This document shows, piece by piece, positions 26,806 through 34,148 of a stretch of DNA of 64,000 nt. The notes under the pieces were generated by a model, which did not search any database, was not told the origin of the DNA, and was given only the letters and a program-made list of their open reading frames with translations. The stretch spans positions 1-64,000 of the forward strand of contig NZ_BJVA01000005.1 in the NCBI RefSeq assembly GCF_007988905.1, read 5' to 3'. The DNA is from Gluconobacter kanchanaburiensis NBRC 103587 (GTDB lineage Bacteria > Pseudomonadota > Alphaproteobacteria > Acetobacterales > Acetobacteraceae). Each line of letters starts with the position of its first letter. Within the stretch, counting starts at the first letter, position 1. A program made the position numbers and the translations under genes.

Positions 26806-27324
26806 TCAGTGCAGCCGACCGTCCCGACCGAACGCGAAGTCCGGCACGGGAGGCGGATTGCCGTTCCAGAGTGCCGACCATGTCACATCCGAGTAGGCGT
26901 CATACGGTTGGCGCGTTTCGGGAGCAGCCTGCACCCTCTTCGGATGCGTGACCTCGTGACGGGCCTTCTTCCATTTGGTCCGGAGGGCTTTCGGAACCTG
27001 TCGCTCTATCGCAGCAGATAACGAGCCCCATGAGATGCCACGCTTCTTAGCGATGACGGTCGCGCTTTCTGCGCGCTCCATCATTTCAAGGAGGACTGGC
27101 AGGAGCGGCTCCCAGTCAATGCGGTTGTGGGTGTTTTCAGGCGACGAGCCGCCCTTTGCGCTCCCATTCGGCGACAGGCCAGCAAGGCTATGACGGGCGA
27201 TCATTGAGGAGAGAGAGGTCTCTTTCACCCCCAGATGATTGGCGATCTCGCGGCGGGTCTTTCCCGACCGCAGCATCTGCTCGATTTCCGCGAAATGCGG
27301 TGCCCAGTCGAAGGCTTTCACCAT
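26806..27324 (-). CDS. DNA-binding protein with two helix-turn-helix-like repeats
   Basis: 172 residues from the ATG overlapping the upstream small frame (TGATG). Two similar units are seen: FDWAPHFAEIEQMLRSGKTR with REIANHLGVKETSLSSMIAR, and IDWEPLLPVLLEMMERAESA with TVIAKKRGISWGSLSAAIER. Each resembles an HTH of the resolvase/GcrA-like kind. Probably a regulator or a DNA-binding replication protein of the left operon. Confidence 0.65.
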   Translation of the reverse strand: MVKAFDWAPHFAEIEQMLRSGKTRREIANHLGVKETSLSSMIARHSLAGLSPNGSAKGGSSPENTHNRIDWEPLLPVLLEMMERAESATVIAKKRGISWGSLSAAIERQVPKALRTKWKKARHEVTHPKRVQAAPETRQPYDAYSDVTWSALWNGNPPPVPDFAFGRDGRLH

Positions 27325-27407
27325 CACGCAATCCTCCCAGCAAAATGCGCCCGGATGAACGCGGCGAAGGACAGGGCGCAGAAGGCACAGGTCAGAAGGT
27401 CAAGCAT
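27324..27407 (-). CDS. 27-residue hydrophobic peptide between cro and the next gene
   Basis: MLDLLTCAFCALSFAAFIRA, mostly hydrophobic. It starts inside the end of the cro-like gene, and its stop overlaps the start of the 26806 gene (TGATG), so translation would be continuous across the three. It could be a small membrane peptide or merely a coupling frame. Confidence 0.4.
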   Translation of the reverse strand: MLDLLTCAFCALSFAAFIRAHFAGRIA

Positions 27408-27612
27408 TGGCTGGCTCCTTCCGCTTGGCGCGGGTGGGGAGGGCCGCAGCGGCAATACGCTCCACAACGTCAATACGGGGAGAAGTCGTACCTCGTTTCC
27501 ATCGTGTCCAAGTGCTGACCGCAACTCCGGCGCTGGTGCAAACATCTCTCATCGACCTGCCGGAGGATTTCGCAGCAGCTTCGATTTCCGTGGGTGTGGG
27601 TATTTTGGTCAT
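27400..27612 (-). CDS. Cro-like transcriptional repressor
   Basis: 70 residues. EIEAAAKSSGRSMRDVCTSA followed by GVAVSTWTRWKRGTTSP is a compact helix-turn-helix, and the basic tail (PTRAKRKEP) fits a small Cro. It is divergent from the C1-type repressor, with three operator copies between. It is the first gene of the left early operon. Confidence 0.82.
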   Translation of the reverse strand: MTKIPTPTEIEAAAKSSGRSMRDVCTSAGVAVSTWTRWKRGTTSPRIDVVERIAAAALPTRAKRKEPANA

Positions 27613-27623
27613 GCCGGATCATA

Positions 27624-27696
27624 TGCGCATTATTGCGCAATCCACAAGCGCAAAAGTGCGCAGGGACGTTTTTATATTGATGTGCGAAAATGCGCA
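27624..27696. promoter_or_regulatory. Immunity operator region with three 16-bp palindromes (cro/c1)
   Basis: Sites: TGCGCATTATTGCGCA (27624-27639), AGCGCAAAAGTGCGCA (27647-27662) and TGTGCGAAAATGCGCA (27681-27696). The common pattern is TGCGC-N6-GCGCA with an AT-rich centre. Centres are 23 and 34 bp apart. A leftward promoter for cro, TTGTGG-18 bp-TATGAT, overlaps the first site, and the third touches the c1 start codon. This is the layout of a lambda-type switch; binding is inferred. Confidence 0.8.
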
Positions 27697-27697
27697 T

Positions 27698-28405
27698 ATG
27701 AATAATAAGCCCACCATTCCTGATGTGCGCGAAAAGCAGCGCGCCTGGATCAATCAGATCCGCGACAGGTTTGGCGAGACCTATGCGGGAATTGCGCGGA
27801 AGAGCGGGATGGCCCCCTCAACTGTCGTTCGGTTTATGAATGATGAAACCGCCACCCATAGCCTATCTGCAAAAACGGAAGCCAAAATAGCGGTAGCTTT
27901 CAATGTGGAGCCTGCTGCTAAGCCTGCCCTTGAGCCGATTTCTGACTTTAATCGCGTACCCGTGATTGGTTACGTTCAAGCCGGCGTGTTTCAGCACGGG
28001 TTCTCGCAAGACTATTCATCGGAATATGTCTCCGTTTCTCCGGATCATAGATACCCCAACCTCCCACGCGTGGCCTTTCGCGTGCGTGGAGATTCCATGG
28101 ACCTTCTGTACCCAGAAGGAACGATTGTGTTGGCGGTCCGGATCAACGATTTAGCGAGAGCGCCGAAGAACGGAGAAAAGGTCGTCGTGATCCGCCAGAC
28201 CAACGGCGACCAGGAAGCGACGATTAAGCAAATCGAGATCAAGGAAGACGGCAAGGTCGTGCTTTGGCCTCGCAGTTCAAATCCTGAATTCTCAGCAGCT
28301 ATCGTGCTTCCGTCGATGGCTGATCTTGTCGAGATGCCAGACAACGGATGCCGTCCAGAATACTGGATCGAAGGCGTCATCATTCAAAGCATTCGCCCTG
28401 AATGA
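27698..28405 (+). CDS. C1-type phage repressor with S24 autocleavage domain
   Basis: 235 residues. HTH: ETYAGIARKSGMAPSTVVRF. S24 peptidase domain with S133 in VRGDSMDLLYPEG and K177 in EATIKQIEI, and an Ala-Gly pair (95-96, YVQAGVF) placed like the cleavage site of LexA/lambda C1. It should keep the prophage silent and be inactivated by RecA after DNA damage. No ribosome site is seen before the ATG, and operator three lies in that position, so the message may have a very short leader. It looks intact, so superinfection immunity may persist in spite of other decay. Confidence 0.9.
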   Translation: MNNKPTIPDVREKQRAWINQIRDRFGETYAGIARKSGMAPSTVVRFMNDETATHSLSAKTEAKIAVAFNVEPAAKPALEPISDFNRVPVIGYVQAGVFQHGFSQDYSSEYVSVSPDHRYPNLPRVAFRVRGDSMDLLYPEGTIVLAVRINDLARAPKNGEKVVVIRQTNGDQEATIKQIEIKEDGKVVLWPRSSNPEFSAAIVLPSMADLVEMPDNGCRPEYWIEGVIIQSIRPE

Positions 28406-28472
28406 TCCGCGTCGTTGGGAAGTGGACTTGGAAGTGAGAGATTTATATGCAGCGCGTTGGCTGGAATGCTAA

Positions 28473-29396
28473 ATGACTGACATGAGCAAGGCATCTTTCA
28501 CAGTGGCCTACGATGGGCCTGCGTTGCGCGACCACTCGATGGACGTGCGCGCCCTTGCGCCCGCATTACTAGGATTTGGCCAACTTATTGATGCGGCTAA
28601 TGCCGTCCTCAACAAGGAGGCTGCACAGACTAAAATCCATGTGAAGGCGTTAGAAGCTGGTAGCTTCCAAATATCCTTTGAAGTCGTACAGAATTTCTAC
28701 GAGCAGGTTATAAATCTTTTCTCGGGACCTGATGTTAGTGCCGCAGCAAATCTTTTAGGAATATTGGGATTTGGCGTCAAAGACGGAGTGGTCGGAGCTA
28801 GGCTTGGGGTAATATCTCTCATCAAGTGGCTTCGCGGAAGGAATCCGGATAGCGTTCATGATCTTGGAAACGACATGGTGCGTATCCAATTTGGGGACAA
28901 TACGCTAGACGTTCCGATAAATACGCTTCGAGTCCTGCAAAGTGTTCCAGTCAGAGACGCTCTACAAAAGGTTATTGAGGAGCCTTTAAAACAGGACGGA
29001 ATAGACAAGTTCGAAGTTCGGGAAAACGGAAGATCTGTAATTTCTGTTAACCGAGAAGAATCCACGTGGTTTTCAAAGCCGTCGTTACCTGAGCAAATCT
29101 TAGTGGATGATCATCGGCGCGGTGCTTTCTCCATCCTTTCTCTCGCTTTTAAGGAAGATAATAAGTGGAGGCTTCATGATGGAGCCAACACTATCAGTGC
29201 TACGATTGCAGACGAAGACTTTATACGCCGTGTGGACTCCAATGAGGTCTCATTTTCTAAGGGAGATGTACTGATTTGCGAGGTTCACCTTATCCAGAAG
29301 CGTACTGAGGCAGGCTTGAAAACGGAATACACCGTCGAAAAGGTTCTCGACCATATTCCGGGCACCCAACAGATCCCATTAAATTTTTCAGACTAA
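28473..29396 (+). CDS. Unknown protein in the post-c1 lysogenic cassette
   Basis: 307 residues. N-terminus KASFTVAYDGPALRDHSMDV is followed by ALLGFGQLIDAANAVLN and EAGSFQISFEVVQNFY. A Gly-rich hydrophobic stretch lies at about 88-120 (AANLLGILGFGVKDGVVGAR), which may contact a membrane. The C-terminal 170 residues are beta-rich and charged. It lies 67 bp after c1 in the same direction and ends at an intrinsic terminator, so it is probably expressed in the lysogen. I recognise no catalytic motif. The place is one where phages carry exclusion or defence genes; the role is inferred only. Confidence 0.75.
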   Translation: MTDMSKASFTVAYDGPALRDHSMDVRALAPALLGFGQLIDAANAVLNKEAAQTKIHVKALEAGSFQISFEVVQNFYEQVINLFSGPDVSAAANLLGILGFGVKDGVVGARLGVISLIKWLRGRNPDSVHDLGNDMVRIQFGDNTLDVPINTLRVLQSVPVRDALQKVIEEPLKQDGIDKFEVRENGRSVISVNREESTWFSKPSLPEQILVDDHRRGAFSILSLAFKEDNKWRLHDGANTISATIADEDFIRRVDSNEVSFSKGDVLICEVHLIQKRTEAGLKTEYTVEKVLDHIPGTQQIPLNFSD

Positions 29397-29401
29397 CTCC
29401 A

Positions 29402-29426
29402 CCCGGCTCCGGCCGGGTTTCTTTTT
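29402..29426 (+). terminator. Intrinsic terminator after the 307-residue gene
   Basis: CCCGGC-TCCG-GCCGGG stem-loop (29402-29417) followed by TTTCTTTTT. Confidence 0.88.
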
Positions 29427-29452
29427 GCTCAATAAATTTCAGGAGTTATCCA

Positions 29453-30001
29453 ATGGATTTTAGTCAGAATATCGTAGAACTAGGCACCCTAGCGGTCAAA
29501 CTCTATCGCGACATGTCAGGTATCCAGCACGATAACGAAATTCCGGAAATCTTTTTGGGTGGCCAGATTGCCCTTGGGCTCCATAACCAATGCGCTCTTC
29601 ATGCTCACGTTGAACGCCCTTACCTCGATATTCTTCGCGAACTGGGTGGCTCCGTCGGAAGTGAAGAAATTAACGCCTTCGGTGGATTACGTGCCGATGT
29701 TGCCATTTACAAAGACAACATACCGATTGCGATCATTGAGCTGAAAATATGCGATGAAGGCGATCGCCGAGGGGGTAAGGTTCTCGCTGATCTTGAGAAA
29801 ATGAAGACGCTTTCAGAAGGCCGAAAGCTTGATACCTATCTCGGTATTCTCCTGACCGATATGGATAAAGGCTTGCTTTGCGACGAGCGGCGTACCCAGA
29901 TCGAGGCACTTCTCGAGGGAAGATTCAGTGGTGCAGGAGCCTTAGAGGCAGCTTCACGTAATGCTGGCTGGAACTGGCAGTTCCTCTCTGGAAAATTCTG
30001 A
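29453..30001 (+). CDS. PD-(D/E)XK-like nuclease-fold protein in the lysogenic region
   Basis: 182 residues after an AGGAG site. GGLRADVAIYKDN followed by IPIAIIELKICDEG gives D82...E96-L-K98, the D-(E/D)XK pattern of restriction-like nucleases; E54 may complete the site. The C-terminal half is helical. There is no partner methylase. It follows the 307-residue gene after a terminator, so it has its own or read-through transcription. It could cleave incoming DNA, or be a non-catalytic relative. The family is not recognised beyond the fold motif. Confidence 0.65.
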   Translation: MDFSQNIVELGTLAVKLYRDMSGIQHDNEIPEIFLGGQIALGLHNQCALHAHVERPYLDILRELGGSVGSEEINAFGGLRADVAIYKDNIPIAIIELKICDEGDRRGGKVLADLEKMKTLSEGRKLDTYLGILLTDMDKGLLCDERRTQIEALLEGRFSGAGALEAASRNAGWNWQFLSGKF

Positions 30002-30088
30002 CATTCAGGAGAGCAGAATCAGTTTCTTATAGTAACTAGCACCCCAGACAGGCATTGAATAATTGTCCCCCCGCCTATGGAGACGATC

Positions 30089-30223
30089 ATGCCTCATATC
30101 CACGCCGCCTGCGGGCAACCACCAGCGCCGGCGCCTAACCCTCCCGGTGCGCCGCACCCCAATCCTTACCCGCCCGCGGGCGAACCGCCGCCGATGCAGG
30201 AGCCGCCAGAACCGCTGAATTGA
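30089..30223 (+). CDS. Small proline-rich protein
   Basis: 44 residues (MPHIHAACGQPPAPAPNPPG and then PPAGEPPPMQEPPEP), nearly 45 percent proline, after GGAGACGATC. There is no signal peptide. It lies in the region of small lysogen-side genes. Coding is suggested by the ribosome site and an undisturbed frame; a long antisense frame over it is rejected. Confidence 0.45.
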   Translation: MPHIHAACGQPPAPAPNPPGAPHPNPYPPAGEPPPMQEPPEPLN

Positions 30224-30299
30224 GCAGCGTTTCTCTTTGTTTCATTCTTGCCACGATCTCGCACAAGATGCCCCTCGTTATGATGCGCAGGAGGTATTT

Positions 30300-30524
30300 A
30301 TGAAAAAGATTGCGAAAATCGGCACAGCTGTTGGTTTGGCACTCGCGCTCTCCGCATGTTGGGGACCTGGTCCCGGCGGAATGGGTGGGGACCAAGGAGG
30401 CCCCGGTGGCGGTCAGGGTGGCCAACAAGGAGGCCAGGGCGGCGGATATAGCCAAGGCGGCGGCCAGATGGGCGGCGGAGACGGAGGTCAAATGGGCGGT
30501 GGTGGCCCAGGCGGCGGAATGTAA
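30300..30524 (+). CDS. Small Gly/Gln-rich lipoprotein
   Basis: 74 residues with an excellent ribosome site (AGGAGGTATTT). MKKIAKIGTAVGLALALSAC is a lipoprotein signal with C20; the rest is Gly, Gln and Met repeats (GGQGGQQGGQGGGYSQGGGQ). It is followed directly by a terminator, so it is a self-contained unit that is probably expressed in the lysogen and located in the envelope. The repeated DNA may expand and contract. Confidence 0.68.
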   Translation: MKKIAKIGTAVGLALALSACWGPGPGGMGGDQGGPGGGQGGQQGGQGGGYSQGGGQMGGGDGGQMGGGGPGGGM

Positions 30525-30531
30525 GATTGAG

Positions 30532-30557
30532 ACCCAGCTTCGGCTGGGTTTCTTTTT
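30532..30557 (+). terminator. Intrinsic terminator after the Gly-rich lipoprotein
   Basis: CCCAGC-TTCG-GCTGGG stem-loop with TTTCTTTTT tail. Very close in form to the terminator at 29402. Confidence 0.9.
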
Positions 30558-30566
30558 ATATCCGAG

Positions 30567-30605
30567 TGCGCATTTTTGCGCTTGCAGTATGCGCAATAGT
30601 GCGCA
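30567..30605 (+). promoter_or_regulatory. Right early promoter with two C1-type operators
   Basis: TGCGCATTTTTGCGCT (30567-30582) and TGCGCAATAGTGCGCA (30590-30605) share the pattern of the three sites near c1; centres are 23 bp apart, as for the first two of those. A promoter TTGCAG (30582-30587)-18 bp-TATAGT (30606-30611) overlaps the second site, so repressor bound there would block the right early operon. Confidence 0.78.
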
Positions 30606-30648
30606 TATAGTTTTCCCACACCGCACGAAGCGGCGAGGGAGAACCACA

Positions 30649-30876
30649 ATGGCGAACCTGCCTGACAATTTCTCACAGAGTGCGTTTGATGCCCGCTACG
30701 GCGCTGGCAACACGGCTCTGGACGACGAATACGATTACCTGCGTGGATTGCAGAAGGCGTATGACGCGATCGACGTTCTGGACGATCCGAACGAAGATCA
30801 GCTTTCCGAACTGCTGGCCCTTGAAGACCAGATCGCAGACCAGCTCATCACCATTTCGATGATGGAGGATGCGTGA
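30649..30876 (+). CDS. First gene of the right early operon, small acidic protein
   Basis: 75 residues (MANLPDNFSQSAFDARYGAG), acidic, with a coiled-coil-like second half (EDQLSELLALEDQIADQLIT). Good ribosome site (GGGAGAACCACA). Directly behind the operator-controlled promoter. Function unknown. Confidence 0.65.
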   Translation: MANLPDNFSQSAFDARYGAGNTALDDEYDYLRGLQKAYDAIDVLDDPNEDQLSELLALEDQIADQLITISMMEDA

Positions 30877-31085
30877 TGTCAGCAATACTGACGCGCCCGG
30901 TCTCTTATGATCAGGCCTGCAAGGATCTGGCCCCGGTCTGGGAATATCTCAAAGAACAGCGCCAGCAGGCCAATTTCCTGCACGGGACGAGGGCAGAGCG
31001 GGCTTTACGAGACGAGCGCACCGCCGAAATCGACCGGGTGGAAAAGCGCCTGAATGACTTCGTGGCCCAAGTAACCACCGACTGA
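30876..31085 (+). CDS. Small early phage protein
   Basis: 69 residues (MSAILTRPVSYDQACKDLAP); start overlaps the previous stop as TGATG. Helical and charged. No family recognised. Confidence 0.6.
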   Translation: MSAILTRPVSYDQACKDLAPVWEYLKEQRQQANFLHGTRAERALRDERTAEIDRVEKRLNDFVAQVTTD

Positions 31086-31115
31086 CACCAGCAGTAAACG
31101 ACAGGAATTTCTGAA

Positions 31116-31265
31116 ATGCGTGAAACAGCAAACGCCCGAAGTGCGTCCGGTCCTTGGAACAAATTTCGTGCCGGACTGGATGAACTGCACGACCTCCAGA
31201 GTGAATACGTGACCTGCGCAATGGCGCTGAACCGGGATCTGCACCCATCACATTTGAAATCCTGA
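31116..31265 (+). CDS. Small early phage protein
   Basis: 49 residues (MRETANARSASGPWNKFRAG, ending LNRDLHPSHLKS), after AGGAATTTCTGAA. It is coupled by TGATG to an 18-codon frame. Unknown. Confidence 0.45.
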   Translation: MRETANARSASGPWNKFRAGLDELHDLQSEYVTCAMALNRDLHPSHLKS

Positions 31266-31321
31266 TGGCGAATGCTGAGGCCATCGGTCGCCGTACAGCT
31301 ATGCTTGGAGAAGCAGCATGA
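31265..31321 (+). CDS. 18-codon coupling frame
   Basis: MANAEAIGRRTAMLGEAA. The start overlaps the previous stop (TGATG) and the stop overlaps the nucleotidyltransferase start (ATGA). Possibly only a translational bridge or the remnant of a longer gene. Confidence 0.25.
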   Translation: MANAEAIGRRTAMLGEAA

Positions 31322-32085
31322 GTGATAAAGAAATTGCCGCATCAGAGCGTTACGGTCGTCTTAATTCATACGACTTGCGCCGTGCGCTTATGTGCCTTCC
31401 CAAGGATGTCCTAAATGTCATCAAGGATGGGAAGTTATTCTTGGCTGGCGGATACCTTCGTGCCTGCGTTGCCGGGGAGCCGATTTCAGATATTGATATT
31501 TTGTCGCCTAACCGCACAACAGCTGAAAAGTGGGCACAATATCTCTCAGGAAGTCGGGGAGGACGCGAACCGTGGCATACCAAGAATGCTATTACTCTCT
31601 CCGAGGTTGGCAAGACCCCAGTTCAGTTCATCCACAGATGGACCTTCAACGCTCCAGAAGAGATCATAGAGAGCTTTGATTTCACGGTTGCGCAAGCCGT
31701 CATTTGGTATGATGGCGCGATATGGAAATCTCTTGTCTCTTCTAATTTTTATCAGGATCTAGCGGCAAAGAGACTTCGATATACCTTCCCAAATCGCCAC
31801 GAAGATGCGGGCGGAAGCCTTCTGCGCGTCCAGAAATTTCTAAAGCGCGGCTATGATATTTCGCCCGAAAATCTAGCCAAGGTTATTTCGCGCCTGATTG
31901 GTGGCGTCAGGGAAGATTCGCCGTTTTGGCAGGGCACCGAGGAGTATAAGGCCACGATTTTAGCCTCTCTCCTCCGCCAAGTTGACCCGCTTCACATTAT
32001 TGACGGGGCCCCGTCAGAGGATTGCCTTGAGGATCCAAGCACACCCGAACGCACTGAGTTTGATGCGACAGGAGTGCCACTATGA
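31318..32085 (+). CDS. Polymerase-beta-like nucleotidyltransferase
   Basis: 255 residues. FLAGGYLRACVAGEPISDID (G44 G45, D58, D60) is the glycine loop plus DxD metal site of polymerase-beta-type transferases, closest in layout to tRNA-type enzymes (GG.xR...G...D.D). The C-terminal half is helical (SLLRVQKFLKRGYDISPENL). Such enzymes add nucleotides to RNA, protein or antibiotics. It lies in the early operon ahead of the recombination genes and is coupled to them by ATGA overlap. The substrate is unknown; AT-content is a little higher than in its neighbours. Confidence 0.7.
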   Translation: MSDKEIAASERYGRLNSYDLRRALMCLPKDVLNVIKDGKLFLAGGYLRACVAGEPISDIDILSPNRTTAEKWAQYLSGSRGGREPWHTKNAITLSEVGKTPVQFIHRWTFNAPEEIIESFDFTVAQAVIWYDGAIWKSLVSSNFYQDLAAKRLRYTFPNRHEDAGGSLLRVQKFLKRGYDISPENLAKVISRLIGGVREDSPFWQGTEEYKATILASLLRQVDPLHIIDGAPSEDCLEDPSTPERTEFDATGVPL

Positions 32086-32944
32086 GCGCCCGCATCGAAA
32101 AGCCCGGCATCTACGACATGCCGGAGGCTGTATATCACTCGGACCCATGCTTGGAGCCGAGCCTTTCGAACTCCATTGCGCGCGTTCTTTTAGACCAGAG
32201 CCCGATGCACGCTCATTACGCGCATCCACGACTCAATCTTAAACGTGAGCCGTTTGAGGTCACGGCAGCGATGGACTTTGGGACGGCCCTTCACAAGCTG
32301 CTTCTCGGCAAGGGGGCAGCAATCGTCGAAGTGAAGGCGGACGCCTATCGTTCGGCTGCGGCGAAAGAGGCTTCGTTCCGCTTCTCACAGAGGCTCATGA
32401 CCGCGTTTACGAGTGTGCCGGTGCAGTTCTTGAGCAGATGAAGCAACGCGAGGATTGCGCTGAGTTCTTTGCGCCAGGCCGCTCGGAAGCGGTGATGATT
32501 TGGAAGAAGGGGGGCATCTGGTGCCGGGGAATGGTCGATCGGCTTCCAGATGATCCGAAAGCTCCGATCTTCGACGTGAAGAGCACCGGCATGAGCGCGA
32601 ACCCGACCGAGTGGGATCGCCGCATGGTCAAAGCGTATCGCACGCAGGATCGGTTTTACGCGCAGGGAGCGCAGATCCTTCGCGGTGTTGAGCCTCAGCC
32701 TATGCGCTTCATCGTTGCAGAAATGAAATCACCGTTTGCTGTCTCAGTTCTGACGCCAGCACCAACGCTTCGCAGCTTGGCCGAAGATGATGTGTCTCGC
32801 GCCCAAGACATGTGGAGCAACTGCCTCAGGCGCAATGAATGGCCCGGCTATCCGCACACCGCACACATCGAAGCCCCGAACTGGCTGCTTCGCGAGGCTG
32901 AAGAACAGGCCATGCGCGATGATGCCCTGGAGTACGCACTATGA
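32082..32944 (+). pseudogene. RecE-like PDDEXK exonuclease (YqaJ/DUF3799 type), split by a frame change
   Basis: The first part (MSARIEKPGIYDMPEAVYHS, SNSIARVLLDQSP, MDFGTALHKLLLG) is the N-terminus of a RecE/exonuclease VIII-like nuclease. Near 32372, after AYRSAAAKEA, the frame is lost and stops at 32441. The correct continuation is one frame away (VPLLTEAHDRVYECAGAVLE) and carries GMVDRLPDD and FDVKSTG, the D-x(n)-DxK active-site region, to 32944. The total of 863 nt is one short of a multiple of three, and a few expected residues are missing at the joint, so a small deletion is likely. It would have supplied ssDNA ends for the neighbouring Sak4-like protein. Confidence 0.8.
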
Positions 32945-33978
32945 CCTTCACTATTCGCCCTGCTGTCCGCAGCAAGATTGGCCTCCTGTTCGGGATTGCC
33001 GGTGCGTCTGGGTCCGGAAAAACGTTCTCAGCCCTGACACTTGCGGAAGGGATTAAGGGCAAAGACGGAAAGATTGCCGTCATTGATACCGAGGCCGGCC
33101 GCGCACTGCATTATGCGCCGAAGCCCGGAGACAAGGCGAACCCAGCCAAGGGAACGTTCGATTTCCTGCACCTCGATTTCCCAGCTCCCTTCACGCCGTC
33201 GCGTTATGTTGAGGCCATCAAGGCCGCTGAAGACGCTGGCGCGACCGTCATCGTCATCGACAGCATGTCGCACGAATGGGACGGGGAGGGCGGCTGCTCC
33301 GATATGGCTGAACAGGCGGCGATCGCGGCTGCGACCGATCGGAACGGCGTTGTGCAGGCGTGGAAAGTCGATGCGATGACCGCGCCAAGCTGGAAGAAGC
33401 CGAAGCAGTTGCACAAGCGCATGATGGCAAAACTTATCCAGACGCGCACGCATCTGATTTTCTGCCTTCGCGCTCAGGAAAAGATCAAGTTCGAAAAGGT
33501 CCGCAACGAGCAGACCGGAAAAGAGCGAAACGAGATCCGTCAGCTTGGCTTTATGCCGATCTGCGAGAAGTCATTCATGTTCGAGCTTTCCGGCTCCATG
33601 ACGATGCACCCGGAGACACCAGGCCAGCCGCGTTATGATCTGCAACGGAAACTGAACCACGATCTCCAGCAGATTTTTCCACATGGCGAACAGATCACCA
33701 TTGAGAAGGGAGAGCGCCTGCGCAGCTGGGCTGATACCGGCGAGGATCGGCCGCCCGTTGATCAAGACGCGGAGGATGCAGCAGGGCTGATTGGTTACAT
33801 CCAAGACGCCCACAATGAGGAGCGTTTGCAAACCATCACAGGTTCACCGAAGACAGTTCGCTTTCGAAATCATCTCTCAGAAAACCGTCCAGATCTTGCA
33901 GATCGTGTCACCGACGCTGTGAACGAAGCTTTGGCAATTTTCAACCAAGAGGTCGCGGACGAGGGAGAGGCGGCATGA
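32941..33978 (+). CDS. Sak4-like RecA-fold recombination ATPase
   Basis: 345 residues. Walker A GASGSGKT at 21-28 and Walker B-like VIVIDSMSHEW around D107 define a RecA-fold ATPase of the AAA_24/Sak4 type, used by phages for single-strand annealing with a RecE-like nuclease, which is exactly its upstream neighbour (ATGA overlap). The C-terminal 100 residues are acidic and not needed for the core. It appears intact although its partner is broken. Confidence 0.82.
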   Translation: MTFTIRPAVRSKIGLLFGIAGASGSGKTFSALTLAEGIKGKDGKIAVIDTEAGRALHYAPKPGDKANPAKGTFDFLHLDFPAPFTPSRYVEAIKAAEDAGATVIVIDSMSHEWDGEGGCSDMAEQAAIAAATDRNGVVQAWKVDAMTAPSWKKPKQLHKRMMAKLIQTRTHLIFCLRAQEKIKFEKVRNEQTGKERNEIRQLGFMPICEKSFMFELSGSMTMHPETPGQPRYDLQRKLNHDLQQIFPHGEQITIEKGERLRSWADTGEDRPPVDQDAEDAAGLIGYIQDAHNEERLQTITGSPKTVRFRNHLSENRPDLADRVTDAVNEALAIFNQEVADEGEAA

Positions 33979-34148
33979 CCTACTCCCGCGACCTGAACGA
34001 GGACGTGAGCCAGGAGATTGCGCTCTCGTTCCTTCTGGATCGGATCGAGCGTCCGGCTTCTGCGCCTTGGCTGGCCGACCTCCGCCACGACGACAACGAA
34101 ATCCGCCGCGAGTGCGGCCTGCTGAATACTGAGAAGTGGAACGCGTGA
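33975..34148 (+). CDS. Small early phage protein
   Basis: 57 residues (MTYSRDLNEDVSQEIALSFL), coupled by ATGA before and TGATG after. Acidic, helical. Unknown. Confidence 0.55.
   Translation: MTYSRDLNEDVSQEIALSFLLDRIERPASAPWLADLRHDDNEIRRECGLLNTEKWNA

Noticed and set aside
28441-28472. Separate small gene between c1 and the 307-residue gene
   Set aside because: The gap of 67 bp has no frame with a ribosome site and sensible length.
30135-30668. 177-codon leftward open frame over the lipoprotein and operators
   Set aside because: It crosses a terminator, operators and a gene with a perfect ribosome site on the other strand.
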